A stretch of 53,482 bases of DNA, taken from positions 1 through 53,482 of the forward strand of contig NZ_VIQM01000033.1 of the NCBI RefSeq assembly GCF_008520265.1. Reading direction: 5' to 3'. Source of the DNA: Sphingobacterium cavernae. Lineage in GTDB: Bacteria; Bacteroidota; Bacteroidia; Sphingobacteriales; Sphingobacteriaceae. The translations under genes were made by a program, and so were the position numbers. Below are positions 8,468-17,761 of this stretch, piece after piece; position 1 is the first letter of the stretch; each line of letters begins with the position of its first letter. The notes under the pieces are model-generated. The model saw only the letters and a program-made list of their open reading frames with translations. It searched no databases and was not told where the DNA came from.

Positions 8468-10505
8468 TCTTGTCCCCCGTTAATTTTTCTAGTATAGATT
8501 TTCTAGAATTTTCCATCGATTCAATCTCACGCATGAACAATTCATGCTCATCAATTATATCTAGTGAAGTATCTCGAACAGCAGGAGCTTTTGGTCGAAG
8601 AGCAGGCTGCAATACAACTTGATAGAACCCGTAATTTTCTGGCACAGCAACATTTTCTAATTCACCTAACTTACGCATAATCGACCCATAAGTATTGAAA
8701 TGACGTTGTAACCATGGTTTTAAATGTCCCGTGTAATCAAAAGAATTTAAACCTGTCTTTGGTCGCGGAATTATGCTAGATAAAAACAAACTTTCCCCTA
8801 AAGTTAGTTCCTCGGGTTGTTTTTTAAAATAATAATCGGCAGCCTCTGTGATTCCGTAAACATTATGCCCCCATTCAATTACGTTAAGATAGATTTCAAA
8901 TAGTCTATCTTTGCTTACGCGGCCAGAAGACTCCATTAACCAAACCAATAATATCTCTTCGAATTTTCGATTTAATGTTTTCTTTCTGTGTAGAAAGACA
9001 TTTTTAATGAGTTGCATGGAGATTGTACTTGCCCCACGTTTAAATTTTTTTTCTTTAATATTTGTAGCAATTGATAATTTAAATGCTTCTTCTTCAAATC
9101 CATTGTGCTTATAAAAAAAAGGATCTTCCGTATTTCTTACGGTTGTTTTTAATACATATGGGATTTGATCTAACCTCTTAAATTTAGGATTCTCAGGTCC
9201 AACAGCAAAACGTTTTACTAATACCGTATCATTGTAGGCATCATATATAAATGACGAATTGAGCGAATCAATGTTTGCTTGCCCCCAAGAAATCACTTTT
9301 AAATCTTCATCATCAATTTTGGATACAAATATTAAGTCATCTGGTTTATCCAGATTTACAGAGAAATCTAAGTCATAAGCTATACTCCCTTCCACTTTAA
9401 CACCCTCCACATTCTGAAACAAACCATTAGGAATAGCATCAAAAAAATCTTGAGCTTGAAACATTCCTGTATGAATGGCTAGCTCCAATTGCTTTGTTGG
9501 TTTTAAAGTAAATTTGATTTGAGGAGATATAGAAAAATCTTTAATTCGAATCGTCGAGTATTCACGCAATGCGACATAATTATCTGCAAATTGCAAACCA
9601 CCTTCCATTTCTGCAGTTGGCAACACAATTGTTGAATCAGACAACCTACGATGATTTATTTTTAAATTTTCATATGCGAAAACACCATCAACCTCCAACA
9701 AATTCCTTTTGATTTTTATTATATCTTGCAGATCAAAAATTAGCTTATCAAAACTTACGGACAAACCAAACTTACTGCGTAAAAATGGTAATTCGACATC
9801 TGCTTCTTTTGAGGAAACCTCTACACGCATACGCTGTGACCTTGCATCGACCTTCCCCTTAAGTATCCATTCAGCTTCATGATCATTCAAGAACACAGAA
9901 GATTCGAACTTACCAGAATTCATAATTGCTTCTGGAACATGCACTTGTTGTGAAATTTTATCATCTGTGTATGAAAGCACAAAATTTTTTAACACTAAGT
10001 CATCAGGTACGGTTGCAAAAAACTGCTTACTTAATCTTTCTGCCAAGTCCGCAAAGCCCTTAGATTCTGATTTATCCTTTTGTTCAGAAACACTTTTGCG
10101 TTTTTTAAAAATAAAATCGTAATTGCTGATAGAATCTTTCTTTACAAAAGTGAGTGAACCATTTTCTACACCAATAGCCCCAATCTCAATATTACCAATT
10201 AACAATGGCAATACTCGAACTGAAATTGAAAAAGACTGCATAGATGCGAGTGTGTCTCTATTTTCAGGAATAACTAACAAATTTTTAAATTCCACAGTTG
10301 TAAATCCAGAAAAATAATATTTATCAACTGTAAAAGTTACATCGTAATCATTCTTCAATTTTTGTTGAACCTTATAAATCGCTTTATCTAGCAGACCTTG
10401 ACGTTTAGACATACCTACTACAAATCCACCAACTAGAATTACGATTACTGCAACACCACCTATTAAAAACCATTTATTGCGCTTTCTTGAAAAGAAACTA
10501 CCCAT
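8454..10505 (-). CDS. AsmA-like protein with C-terminal GT51 transglycosylase domain
   Basis: This 683-residue protein has a single membrane anchor (about 12-32), an AsmA-like periplasmic region (about 40-440) and a C-terminal peptidoglycan glycosyltransferase domain (about 445-640). The GT51 motifs are present: catalytic E460 in RNTEDPFFYKHNGF, KRGASTISMQLIKNVFL (489-505), RKFEEILLVWLME (513-525) and EIYLNVIEWG (537-546). There is no transpeptidase domain. Family knowledge says GT51 polymerises lipid II; the AsmA-like N-terminus is a Bacteroidota architecture of unknown purpose. It overlaps hpt by 14 bp. Confidence 0.85.
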   Translation of the reverse strand: MGSFFSRKRNKWFLIGGVAVIVILVGGFVVGMSKRQGLLDKAIYKVQQKLKNDYDVTFTVDKYYFSGFTTVEFKNLLVIPENRDTLASMQSFSISVRVLPLLIGNIEIGAIGVENGSLTFVKKDSISNYDFIFKKRKSVSEQKDKSESKGFADLAERLSKQFFATVPDDLVLKNFVLSYTDDKISQQVHVPEAIMNSGKFESSVFLNDHEAEWILKGKVDARSQRMRVEVSSKEADVELPFLRSKFGLSVSFDKLIFDLQDIIKIKRNLLEVDGVFAYENLKINHRRLSDSTIVLPTAEMEGGLQFADNYVALREYSTIRIKDFSISPQIKFTLKPTKQLELAIHTGMFQAQDFFDAIPNGLFQNVEGVKVEGSIAYDLDFSVNLDKPDDLIFVSKIDDEDLKVISWGQANIDSLNSSFIYDAYNDTVLVKRFAVGPENPKFKRLDQIPYVLKTTVRNTEDPFFYKHNGFEEEAFKLSIATNIKEKKFKRGASTISMQLIKNVFLHRKKTLNRKFEEILLVWLMESSGRVSKDRLFEIYLNVIEWGHNVYGITEAADYYFKKQPEELTLGESLFLSSIIPRPKTGLNSFDYTGHLKPWLQRHFNTYGSIMRKLGELENVAVPENYGFYQVVLQPALRPKAPAVRDTSLDIIDEHELFMREIESMENSRKSILEKLTGDKNENN

Positions 10506-10572
10506 AAATTATAGTACTTAAAATCCTGACTAAAAATAGAGTTTTAAATTTGAATACTTTATTATCAAAATA

Positions 10573-10609
10573 AAAAAAGCTATACTTCATTACAAAGTAT
10601 AGCTTTTTT
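10573..10609 (-). terminator. Terminator after the outer-membrane protein gene
   Basis: AAAAAAGCTATACTT (10573-10587) pairs with AAGTATAGCTTTTTT (10595-10609) around a 7-nt loop. The A/T tracts on both sides allow termination in both directions; the gene ending at 10631 uses it on the minus strand. Confidence 0.85.
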
Positions 10610-10630
10610 AACTAAATTATATATTCCAAA

Positions 10631-11425
10631 TTAGAACTTATACGCTATTGATAATCCGCTACGGATATTGCCCCAAGGACTTTTATTCAAAGTAATGTCC
10701 GCACCATTTGCATGAACGTTGTAATCCATCTTAAACTTCAGTGGTAAGTCATTTAAACTTTCCTTCAAGTCACCTAATTGATCTCGTAACCCGGCTTGTT
10801 CATCTGCGTTCAGCGCCATCTTACCCGCGAGATTGCCTTTCGACATTCCATAACCTGGCCCAATAATTCTCCAGTCTAAGAAAATATTATCCTTTAATCT
10901 GAAGTTAATACCAACAGAAATACCAGCTGTAACAGTAGTCAAATCTCCTTTCAAACTAATAGTTTCTTCACGATCATATACCATTTGACCTTGATATTCA
11001 ATGGATACATCATAAGTATAAGGCGCTGAGTAATTGAATTTTGCATATTTAACGTAGGGTGCTAAATAAAATCCTTGACCATAACCCTTTTTAGAAAGAT
11101 AATATTTAAACTCTGGAACTATAGCGGTGCTAGATGATTTCATTCCATCCAACAAAGAATTAACTTCTGCATCATCGACAATGTCCATAATGCGTGATTT
11201 GAATGGTAATTCACTTTCTGGACGTAAATTAACTGCTACACCTACTGCAAATTTTTTACTTAAAACACGTTCGTACTCCACTGAAATCTTTCCGCCAAGT
11301 AGGGGCAATAAATTTAATTTCACAAAATTAGGCTGCTCTAATGTATTCTCTGTTTCTACAGTTTCTTGAGCATTGACACCAATAATTGAAATAGCCAATG
11401 CTATTGTTAATAATATGTTTTTCAT
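10631..11425 (-). CDS. Outer-membrane beta-barrel protein, uncharacterised
   Basis: This 264-residue protein has a signal peptide (IALAISIIGVNAQ), a short acidic linker, and then alternating amphipathic strands ending in an aromatic residue (SGLSIAYKF), as outer-membrane barrels do. FVKLNLLPLLGGKISVEYERVLSKKFAVGV resembles DUF3575-type small barrels of Bacteroidota. No function can be assigned. It is a single-gene unit with its own terminator, upstream of and divergent from mrp. Confidence 0.7.
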   Translation of the reverse strand: MKNILLTIALAISIIGVNAQETVETENTLEQPNFVKLNLLPLLGGKISVEYERVLSKKFAVGVAVNLRPESELPFKSRIMDIVDDAEVNSLLDGMKSSSTAIVPEFKYYLSKKGYGQGFYLAPYVKYAKFNYSAPYTYDVSIEYQGQMVYDREETISLKGDLTTVTAGISVGINFRLKDNIFLDWRIIGPGYGMSKGNLAGKMALNADEQAGLRDQLGDLKESLNDLPLKFKMDYNVHANGADITLNKSPWGNIRSGLSIAYKF

Positions 11426-11573
11426 CTAATGGTTATTAAAGTTTGGTTTAAAAAACAAAAATAAACATTCCTAAATGTGAATGAATAAAAATATTCCTAC
11501 ACTTTTAAAAATACCTAGTTATCGGTACTTAATATTCAAACAAAGAAATGACAGGTTTATTTACCTTAATTCT

Positions 11574-11581
11574 TAGCTTTG
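11574..11581 (+). promoter_or_regulatory. Putative -7 box for mrp
   Basis: TAGCTTTG matches the Bacteroidota -7 consensus TAnnTTTG exactly, 21 bp before the mrp ATG. I see no clear -33 TTTG at the right distance. Confidence 0.45.
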
Positions 11582-11602
11582 TACTATTAGAAATTGCAAA
11601 CC

Positions 11603-12664
11603 ATGACTATTACGCAAGAACAAGTATTACATGCATTAAGTCATGTGGAAGAACCTGATCTCAAGAAGGATCTGGTTACGCTTCACATGATTCAAAATAT
11701 TGAAATCCTCCCCAATAAAGTCAAATTCGACGTTGTATTGACTACGCCAGCTTGCCCTTTAAAAGGACATATTGAACACGCTTGTCGCAATGCAATAGCA
11801 TTATTTATAAGCAAAGAAGTTGAAGTTGAAATAAACATGACCTCGCGAGTAACCAGTGTTGATCCAAACCAACTTAAAGGAATCAAAAATATAATCTTAG
11901 TTTCTTCTGGTAAAGGAGGCGTAGGAAAATCTACTGTCGCGAGTAATTTAGCCTTAGCCTTAGCTAGTAAAGGTGCCAAAACAGGACTTTTGGACGCAGA
12001 TATTTATGGTCCATCACTGCCAATAATGTTTGGTCTTGAAGGTGCTAAACCAATGGCTTCTCAATTACCGGACGGATCTACTAAAATCGAGCCTATCGAA
12101 AAGTTTGGTCTTAAATTGCTTTCAATAGGTTTTTTTACAGATCCAAATCAGCCTATTCCATGGAGAGGACCAATGGCAACATCTGCTATCAAGCAGTTAT
12201 TCAATGATGCAGATTGGGGTGAATTAGACTATTTGGTTGTGGACATGCCTCCAGGCACAGGAGATATTCACATTACAGTATCACAAACTTACCCAATTTC
12301 AGGTGCCATAATCGTGACAACACCACAGAATGTAGCCCTTGCTGACGCCATAAAAGGTATTGGAATGTATAAGATGGAAGGAATTAATGTTCCTATCCTT
12401 GGTATTGTAGAAAATATGGCATATTTCACGCCATCAGAATTACCAGATAACAAATATTACATCTTCGGTAAAGAGGGCGGTAGACGTTTAGCTGAAGAAA
12501 ACCAAATTCCATTTTTAGGAGAAGTTCCGTTAGTAAAATCTGTAGCTGACGCTGGAGATAACGGTTTCCCAATTGTATTAGACAGCGAAGATCCAATAGG
12601 AGAATCTTACAGAAATATTGCCGGCAGAGTAGCTCAAGAATTGAGTATCTTGGCGAATAGGTAG
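11603..12664 (+). CDS. mrp: Mrp/NBP35-family iron-sulfur carrier ATPase
   Basis: The ATG at 11603 is preferred over the in-frame TTG nine bases upstream and gives 353 residues. An N-terminal MIP18/DUF59 domain (about 1-85, with the conserved TTPACPLK) is followed by the ParA/MinD-like ATPase with P-loop SSGKGGVGKST (about 101-111), DADIYGPSLPIMFG and VVDMPPGTGDIH. The family carries Fe-S clusters to apoproteins. The usual CxxC pair after ENM is absent: the sequence reads ENMAYFTPSELPDNKYYIFG. This appears to be a Bacteroidota variant. A strong terminator follows. Confidence 0.92.
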   Translation: MTITQEQVLHALSHVEEPDLKKDLVTLHMIQNIEILPNKVKFDVVLTTPACPLKGHIEHACRNAIALFISKEVEVEINMTSRVTSVDPNQLKGIKNIILVSSGKGGVGKSTVASNLALALASKGAKTGLLDADIYGPSLPIMFGLEGAKPMASQLPDGSTKIEPIEKFGLKLLSIGFFTDPNQPIPWRGPMATSAIKQLFNDADWGELDYLVVDMPPGTGDIHITVSQTYPISGAIIVTTPQNVALADAIKGIGMYKMEGINVPILGIVENMAYFTPSELPDNKYYIFGKEGGRRLAEENQIPFLGEVPLVKSVADAGDNGFPIVLDSEDPIGESYRNIAGRVAQELSILANR

Positions 12665-12674
12665 AATATTGATT

Positions 12675-12702
12675 AAAAGGCTTCCCGATTTGGAAGCCTT
12701 TT
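12675..12702 (+). terminator. mrp terminator
   Basis: AAAAGGCTTCC (12675-12685) and GGAAGCCTTTT (12692-12702) form an 11-bp stem with a 6-nt loop, starting about 10 bp after the mrp stop and ending in a T-run. Confidence 0.9.
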
Positions 12703-12771
12703 GTTATCTGTAATGAATTTATATTTAAATAAAACTAATAATGAAAGTTTTAAAAAAATGATATTTATTTA

Positions 12772-14154
12772 CATTACCGTCCGATAAAAATTAAATTTGG
12801 TTTTCTAAAAGTTGTATTAGCTTAAAAATCAAGTTGTTAGAATTTTGTTTTTGCAAATATTCAAAAACAAGCTACCAATTAAAGGACAGTTGTTTGCCAT
12901 TGTCCTGCTCAATAGTCCAGTCTTTTCTGGATTTTCCAGAAATTTCATTAGGTTGATATAGTTAAACAGATGGATTTTACAAAAACTAACCAAGTTGGAG
13001 AATGCCCATTTTCGTTTCAATCGCTTTTTGATTACCCAGAGCAGTAAATTAACGTTTAAAACACAGTAGATCTGTATTTTAATGGGTTTTCATTGTCGCC
13101 AAAAAAATATTTCAATGGAAAATTCCGATTGAGGTGTTTGAATAAAAGTTCTATTTGCCAACGTATTTTGTAAAGAGCTGCAATCAAGTCTGCACGCATG
13201 TCAAACAAATTGGTCAGAAATTCAAATCTCCTTTTGCCAACTCGGTCATAGAAAACCACTTTTCGCAATCTCAATTTTGAAGTTTTTCCGTCTTGTTTTA
13301 CATCTATTTCAATGATTTCATCTTTCAGAACACCATTGTGAATATGCGCTCCGATATCCAATTCTTCGATTTTCAAGTAGGAAGCATTATCCTTTATTCG
13401 GGTCACAAAACCCGTTTTTTGATCCGTAAAATGGGCAAAAGCCTTGTAATCATTATACCCTTTATCAAAAACATATACCGTATTTTCATCGCATTCTAAT
13501 TTTTCCAAAAAATTGTGATCGTGCTTTTTTGCTTCGCTGAACCAAATCAAACTCGGAACGGTTTCATCTGCATTTACAACGGTGTGAACTTTAATTCCCC
13601 CTTTCTTTTTTCCTGTTTTAGGGTTTCTGCCAACACCTTCTAAAATATCTTTGAATAGGCTAAGGGTGGTGCTATCAAAGATTTTTACCTGATTCTTAAT
13701 CACATCCTTGATCCGGCTGTCCGATAAAAAATCACCATATTGTTTGAGTAAACTGTGGTAGATATTTTCAAAAACCAGAACATCTCTTCTCTTGTTTGCG
13801 TCCGATAAAGTACTTCTTTTAGGAATATGGTGCAGCTGGAAGCCCGTCGTTTTACCCGATAACCCTAGCATTGCTCCTGATATTTCACGTAAAGATGTAC
13901 ATTTTGAAAAAGAACAAAATAACATGCTTATCAAATGATCTTTCGTCTTGAAATACTTGGTATAGCTGTCCGAGTCACACTTTCTAACCTCCCTTTTTAT
14001 CAGGGAATCTTCAATTAATGATATCAGCTGTCCGAAAACAGATTTTATAGAAAAATGATTACTTTTGCTCATCGTACTTTTTGTTTCTCAAACACAAATT
14101 TACGATTCTCAAGAAGCCATTAATCTGGCTTCATGTTTTTACCGGACACTAATG
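12772..14154. mobile_element. IS4-family insertion sequence, decayed
   Basis: About 1.38 kb bounded by imperfect 19-bp inverted repeats: CATTACCGTCCGATAAAAA at 12772-12790 and TTTTTACCGGACACTAATG at 14136-14154 (16 of 19 positions agree when inverted). It encodes a DUF4372/DDE transposase on the minus strand. I see no convincing target duplication in the AT-rich flanks, consistent with an old insertion. Exact ends could differ by a few bases. Confidence 0.75.
12872..14072 (-). pseudogene. IS4-family transposase, frameshifted
   Basis: The N-terminal 338 residues are open (13056-14072). They contain a DUF4372-like start (FKTKDHLISMLFCSFSKCTSLREI, SGAMLGLSGK, PKRSTLSDANKRR), the first Asp in IFDSTTLSLF, the second in VFDKGYNDY, and the Glu in YKIRWQIELLFK. 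Near 13083-13090 a one-base indel breaks the frame after FFGDNEN. The neighbouring frame continues as IKIQIYCVLNVNLLLWVIKK and on through HLFNYINLMKFLENPEK. A second indel near 12915-12926 would restore DWTIEQDNGKQLSFNW and a stop at 12872; without it the frame runs to 12829. The last residue of the YREK motif is Asn rather than Lys. Non-functional. Confidence 0.8.
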
Positions 14155-14182
14155 AAAAAATTTAAAATGTAAGAATCAGAGA

Positions 14183-14192
14183 CGTAAATATA
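14183..14192. repeat. Target-site duplication, left, ISAs1 copy 1
   Basis: CGTAAATATA immediately precedes the left inverted repeat (CAGGG at 14193). The identical 10 bases follow the right end at 15296-15305. Confidence 0.95.
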
Positions 14193-15295
14193 CAGGGCCG
14201 ACGCACTAGAAATTTACATTAACGATTAATTTCAGTAGGTATTCATTATTCCATTCTGCTTTTTTCGTTTTGCTTTTAGGATGGATTTATTGGCTACATC
14301 GGCTTTAAGTATGTTCAACGCGAGTTTTCTTACAACAGAAAAGCTTTGAGCAGCCCTTCGATTTCTTGTGGTATTATAATCCTCTCCAAATCCGAGGTCT
14401 AATTGCCAATGTAATTGATTCTCAATCCCCCAATGAGCACGAACTGCTTGATTAAAATATGCGGCATCATCTTCTAAGCTAGAGATGTAATAACTATCCT
14501 GAATGGTATGGGACTCGCCTATAATTCGCTCTGAAGTAATTTTGATAATACTGTTTGGACCCCTCCAGTTTTCTTACTCATCAATGTAATTTAAGTGGCT
14601 AATCACTCTGCATGTGCGAATTTCCGAACGACCATGTCCTTTATCCAAATGTTGGCTGTAACTGTCTTCCTTGAAATTAAACTGATTGACAACCTGGTCA
14701 TATAGTGCTTGTTGATTTTGTTTTAAAACAAGAATGTAATCACCTTTATGTTCAACTATTTTAGTAGCAATTTCTTTTTGTGTCCCCATAGTATCAATAG
14801 TAATCACGGTGCCCTTGATATCTAATAATGATAATAATTCTGGAATAGCTGTAATTTCATTACTCTTATCGGCCACTTTCTGCTGCCCCAGAACCAATTG
14901 ATTGCGACAACTCCACGCGCTTACCATGCGAAGTGCTCCCAGTCCATCTCTCTTATTCACACTATTGCAAATCGATTTCCATCAATCGCCATTAAATCGC
15001 GTTCAGTGCTAGCCGAAATAGTTCTCAAACTTTCACTCAACTCGGCGGTCCAAGCTCGAAAACAGCGCTCAAATAATCCCGCATGAGTTCAGTAAGATTA
15101 TGTTTCTTATTATTGCATGTCCGAGGATCAGGTATCCATTTAAAATATCTGTAAAGGGGTGCTTCCATAGCTTAACAACAAAGAAACGGCTTAAACTCAA
15201 AGCTAACCTAGTTTACACCAAAAAAGATATTACACAGTTTTCAACACAAGTCAATAAAATTGACGATTTTTAAACTTTCTTATGCGTCAGCCCTG
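14193..15295. mobile_element. ISAs1-family insertion sequence, copy 1 (1103 bp)
   Basis: Ends are CAGGGCCGACGCACTAGAAA at the left and, inverted, CAGGGCTGACGCATAAGAAA at the right. A perfect 10-bp duplication (CGTAAATATA) flanks it, the length typical for ISAs1. The internal transposase gene, on the minus strand, carries several inactivating lesions. It lies 38 bp from the IS4-family element. A second copy in the same orientation is at 26605-27708. Confidence 0.93.
14206..15168 (-). pseudogene. ISAs1 transposase remnant, copy 1
   Basis: The reading begins at ATG 15168 (MEAPLYRYFKWIPDPRTCNN). After MRDYLSAVF it jumps into RAWTAELSESLRTISASTER, so roughly 60 or more codons of the usual N-terminal third are missing and the frame changes. 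A further frame change follows LMAIDG. The longest piece (14574-14960) covers GLGALRMVSAWSCRNQLVLG, ITAIPELLSLLDIKG and VITIDTMGTQKEIA, and ends at an in-frame TAA after YIDE. The frame then continues as WRGPNSIIKITSERIIG and RAHWGIENQLHWQLDL. A final frameshift lies near the KAKRKK segment. It cannot make a working enzyme. Confidence 0.88.
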
Positions 15296-15305
15296 CGTAA
15301 ATATA
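15296..15305. repeat. Target-site duplication, right, ISAs1 copy 1
   Basis: CGTAAATATA directly after CCCTG at 15291-15295, identical to 14183-14192. Confidence 0.95.
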
Positions 15306-15387
15306 CCTTAATAACTTCCTCTCCTGTTTATCAAAGTATGGAACATCAAAAAATATATGACTTTAACTGTATTATATATTACAAAAA

Positions 15388-15417
15388 GCCCCCAAAAAGC
15401 TTGAAGCTTTTGGGGGC
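15388..15417 (-). terminator. Terminator of the first SusCD operon
   Basis: GCCCCC followed by an A/GCTT stretch pairs with its complement ending in GGGGGC (15388-15417). On the minus strand GGGGGC is followed by TTTTTG. It lies about 30 bp after the stop of the DUF1735 lipoprotein gene. The remaining DNA between the ISAs1 duplication and this gene (15306-15387) shows nothing else. Confidence 0.9.
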
Positions 15418-15447
15418 ATAAATTGTATTAGAATCTTAAATTACTTT

Positions 15448-16311
15448 TTATCTTTGAGCTTTATACGTTAAAGTTTCTTCAAATTTACGTGCTCCTCCAT
15501 TAGAAGTCCATTTCAAATGGAAAGTTTTTGTTTCAGGATCATAATAACTGCTTTCATCTGTAGCAATTGGTAATAAAGTAGTCATAGCTACAGTAACCTT
15601 ATTTGTAACAGGATCTACAGTATATCTTACTTCATTACTATAATAACCAACTAGTCCTGGATATAATCGAACTGTATTGGGACCAACAGTCACCAATTCC
15701 ACATCCACATCTCTATTCGGTTGTAAAGACGTAGTAGATGAATTCTGATAACGATAAATACCATCCCATTCATTTTTCACACCTAATAAAACTAAAAATG
15801 ATTCCCTACCGTCAGAAATTTTATAACCATCGGCATCAATGATATCATAAGCAAAAGCGTATGTTTTGGATAAATCTAATTTAGAACCATCTACATTGAT
15901 TTTAAATGGTTCATATAAAGAGTTTTTAGGAAACTTAACAGTTAAATTATCTCCACTCACTGAAAAATTCGAGTTCGAAATTGTATAAAGGCTAGGATCT
16001 AGTACCTCCACAGCAGTTTCATGTTCTTCATTATATTCTTCTATAAGAGCATTATTTATTTTTAGGGTTAAAGTAGTCTCTTTTTCAAGTTCTGAAGAAT
16101 TGTGAGCATTTTTAAATAACGTAAATCCTACAATATCTTTCTTATTTGTAAACGCGTCTATATATTGTATATCGCCGAAATCCTCTACCGCGGAAACAAA
16201 TGTAGTACCTTTATCACCTATATTATCTCCTTCAAAAGACTCTTTTACACAGCTCTGTGTTAAACCTAGTAACACAAAGCCAAATATTATTTGTTTTAAA
16301 TTGCTTTTCAT
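15448..16311 (-). CDS. DUF1735 (BT_3987-like) surface lipoprotein
   Basis: A frame is open from 16338, but the ATG at 16311 (MKSNLKQIIFGFVLLGLTQSC) gives a proper lipoprotein signal with Cys at residue 21 and avoids overlap with the SusD-like gene ending at 16320. The N-terminal domain (about 65-170, ETTLTLKINNALIEEYNEEH, LYTISNSNFSVSGDNLTV) matches DUF1735, found in surface glycan-binding or accessory lipoproteins of polysaccharide loci. The C-terminal part is beta-rich (DVDVELVTVGPNTVRLYPG). As third gene of a SusC-SusD operon it probably binds the ligand at the cell surface. No catalytic motif is seen. Confidence 0.78.
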   Translation of the reverse strand: MKSNLKQIIFGFVLLGLTQSCVKESFEGDNIGDKGTTFVSAVEDFGDIQYIDAFTNKKDIVGFTLFKNAHNSSELEKETTLTLKINNALIEEYNEEHETAVEVLDPSLYTISNSNFSVSGDNLTVKFPKNSLYEPFKINVDGSKLDLSKTYAFAYDIIDADGYKISDGRESFLVLLGVKNEWDGIYRYQNSSTTSLQPNRDVDVELVTVGPNTVRLYPGLVGYYSNEVRYTVDPVTNKVTVAMTTLLPIATDESSYYDPETKTFHLKWTSNGGARKFEETLTYKAQR

Positions 16312-16319
16312 AATAATCA

Positions 16320-17750
16320 TTATTGAACATCCCACCATACTCTATTAGACATTAAATCCGTGCCACCCATTCGCGCAACTGCTGCCTCTACATTTTCTTT
16401 ATTTGTAGAATATTCCGTTGATGCATACATAAATCTTCTAGGAATTGTAGATCCAGCTGTTGCACCAGGAGCTGGGGTAAGAGATGGGACACCTGATTTA
16501 CGCCAAATATTCCACCCCATTCTACCATCAGGATAATGAGCAATATATCGCTGTTGACTTATTTTTGCCATCTCATTAGTTCCATTAAGCGCAACTCCTG
16601 ATTGAGTAAAATAAGTAGCTGGAGCTACAACTCCCCATTGTGCAAATGACAACTCAATTCCTTGTCTATAAACATTTGCTTTATTTTCTGTTGTCCATCC
16701 AAGTTGGGCAGCTTCAGCTCTTGCTAAAGCCACTTGTCCTGCACCAATTACAACATAAGGAGAATCTTCTCGACGGAAATCCCCACGCAATACTCTCGCG
16801 AAACCTGTATTTGCACTAGCAAATGCTTCTGCATTTGTTCTTGACAAGCCATAAGGAAAGCCAATATTAGATGTTGCAAATGCATTTGGTGCAGATAAAT
16901 CCTCAGTTGCACCACCAAATGCAGCTTGACGGCCATCAGCTAGTGATGCTGTAATATCAGTTACTGTTTTGCTTTGTGCATAATCTTTTCTACCATCATA
17001 AGTATTACGCCAAGGGTTTTTAAAATTCCCACCTGGGTACTTAACAGTGAAGTTTTGATCATTTGAGCTTATATAACCATCTGAATCATTCAATGCAGCC
17101 TTAAATTCAGTTGCAGCATAATCTGAAGGCCCAGTATAACGTTTAGATATTTGTAATGAGATCAACATTCTAAGTGAGTTTGCGAATTTCTTCCATGCTG
17201 ATGTATCACCATTATAAATTAAGTCACCTGTAATTAGCCCACCAGTTCCTAATGCATTCTCTGCCTCAGTTAATTTAGCAAGTAAACCTTTATATATTTC
17301 TTCTTGCGAATCATATTTAGGTAATACTCCTTGCAATGCTTCACTGTATGGAATTTCTCCCCAACAATCCGTTAAATACCAAAAGATATATTGTTGAAGT
17401 ACTGTCGCTACAGCTCTCATATTAGGATTGTCCACCTCAGTATTAATGATGTTTTGTAAATCCATCAAATGACCTGAATAGAATCCAGTGAAACTCAATT
17501 GTGCTAACGTATATGTTGATGCCTCTGTATATTGAGTTTCAGAGATATATTGCGCATAAAGACCTGGCTGGTAATGCGTTCTAGCGGCATAATCCCCAAT
17601 TCCTGCTAACACATTTGTTAACAATGCTGAAGTTATTGGCTTTGTTGTGGCACTTGGGTTATCATTCATATCTCCAAAGTCGCTCAAAGCATCACAACTT
17701 GACCCCATTATACTTGCACCCAATAATATATATATAATTTTTTTTCTCAT
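16320..17750 (-). CDS. SusD/RagB-family nutrient-binding lipoprotein (SusD_2 type)
   Basis: This 476-residue protein has a lipobox MGSSC (Cys 19) and the TPR-like helical build of SusD_2 proteins: PITSALLTNVLAGIGDYAAR, WYLTDCWGEIPYSEALQG, YNGDTSAWKKFANSLRMLI, and a C-terminal WNIWRKSGVPSL. It would cap the SusC barrel encoded 11 bp upstream and deliver bound substrate to it. The ligand cannot be read from sequence. The DUF1735 neighbour suggests a glycan-type locus, but this is only association. Confidence 0.9.
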   Translation of the reverse strand: MRKKIIYILLGASIMGSSCDALSDFGDMNDNPSATTKPITSALLTNVLAGIGDYAARTHYQPGLYAQYISETQYTEASTYTLAQLSFTGFYSGHLMDLQNIINTEVDNPNMRAVATVLQQYIFWYLTDCWGEIPYSEALQGVLPKYDSQEEIYKGLLAKLTEAENALGTGGLITGDLIYNGDTSAWKKFANSLRMLISLQISKRYTGPSDYAATEFKAALNDSDGYISSNDQNFTVKYPGGNFKNPWRNTYDGRKDYAQSKTVTDITASLADGRQAAFGGATEDLSAPNAFATSNIGFPYGLSRTNAEAFASANTGFARVLRGDFRREDSPYVVIGAGQVALARAEAAQLGWTTENKANVYRQGIELSFAQWGVVAPATYFTQSGVALNGTNEMAKISQQRYIAHYPDGRMGWNIWRKSGVPSLTPAPGATAGSTIPRRFMYASTEYSTNKENVEAAVARMGGTDLMSNRVWWDVQ

Positions 17751-17761
17751 GACTTATGAAA

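Noticed and set aside
12829..13020. 63-residue frame as an independent gene
   Set aside because: It reads as the continuation of the IS4-family transposase after a frameshift (NLVSFCKIHLFNYINLMKFL).
14574..14960. 128-residue frame as a separate small gene (also 26986-27372)
   Set aside because: It is the middle piece of a broken ISAs1 transposase; matching sequence continues in other frames on both sides.
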